5,502 bases of DNA from the NCBI GenBank assembly GCA_003647435.1, contig QMMV01000157.1, forward strand, positions 1 to 5,502. The letters are read 5' to 3'. The notes beneath the pieces were generated by a model. That model was not told where the DNA came from and ran no database searches. It saw only the letters and a program-made list of their open reading frames with translations. The position numbers were made by a program, and so were the translations under genes. Below are positions 5,488 through 5,502 of this stretch, one piece after another; within the stretch, counting starts at the first letter, position 1, and each line of letters starts with the position of its first letter. This stretch comes from Deltaproteobacteria bacterium. GTDB taxonomy: Bacteria > Desulfobacterota > Desulfobacteria > Desulfobacterales > C00003060.

Positions 5488-5488
5488 C
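5473..5488. promoter_or_regulatory. Imperfect dyad covering the -35 box of the korD promoter
   Basis: On the minus strand the 16 bases GTTGACACCTGATAAC follow the symmetric pattern GTTnnCAnnTGnnAAC and contain the -35 hexamer. Ten of 16 positions are symmetric. Such a site could bind a dimeric regulator, but I cannot assign it to a known regulator family. Confidence 0.2.
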
Positions 5489-5502
5489 GATATCTCCGCC
5501 GC

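Noticed and set aside
1..5502. A new defence, mobile or secretion system
   Set aside because: Every long open frame is a standard signalling or central-metabolism protein, with no transposase, integrase, nuclease, toxin, array or tRNA. Nothing in the proteins supports such a claim.

Overview
The window looks like a piece of chromosome from an anaerobic bacterium. It carries two adjoining blocks of central metabolism on the minus strand and the tail of a signalling gene on the plus strand. Ferredoxin-linked 2-oxoglutarate oxidation, the receiver-domain style and the AT-rich octamer repeats in the one long intergenic gap together suggest a deltaproteobacterial (Desulfobacterota, sulfate-reducing or syntrophic) lineage. 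That assignment is inference from sequence style; no marker gene is present to prove it.

Layout from left to right. Bases 1-290 (+) are the 3' end of a gene ending in a CheY-like receiver domain, probably a hybrid histidine kinase. It converges on sucD with 36 bases between the stop codons. Bases 327-2378 (-) hold sucC and sucD, the two subunits of succinyl-CoA synthetase, translationally coupled. Bases 2379-2680 hold no gene but contain an octamer-phased repeat family able to fold into a 20-bp hairpin upstream of sucC. Bases 2681-5406 (-) hold four tightly packed genes in the order korD-korA-korB-korC, encoding a four-subunit 2-oxoacid:ferredoxin oxidoreductase best read as 2-oxoglutarate:ferredoxin oxidoreductase. 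Bases 5407-5502 contain a near-consensus sigma-70 promoter (TTGACA, 17-bp spacer, TAAAAT) reading into korD, with two small dyads on or beside it.

The six metabolic genes form a two-step module. KorDABC converts 2-oxoglutarate and CoA to succinyl-CoA and CO2 while reducing ferredoxin. SucCD converts succinyl-CoA to succinate and makes ATP (or GTP). Both reactions are reversible, so the module could serve an oxidative TCA cycle, a reductive cycle, or biosynthetic 2-oxoglutarate formation; the window alone does not give the direction.

I see no mobile element, CRISPR array, RNA gene or defence system, and no convincing undescribed protein system. All genes are recognisable members of known families with their key residues in place. 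The part least explained by known genes is the korC-sucC gap, where the repeats and alternative RNA hairpins are the best candidate for unreported regulation.
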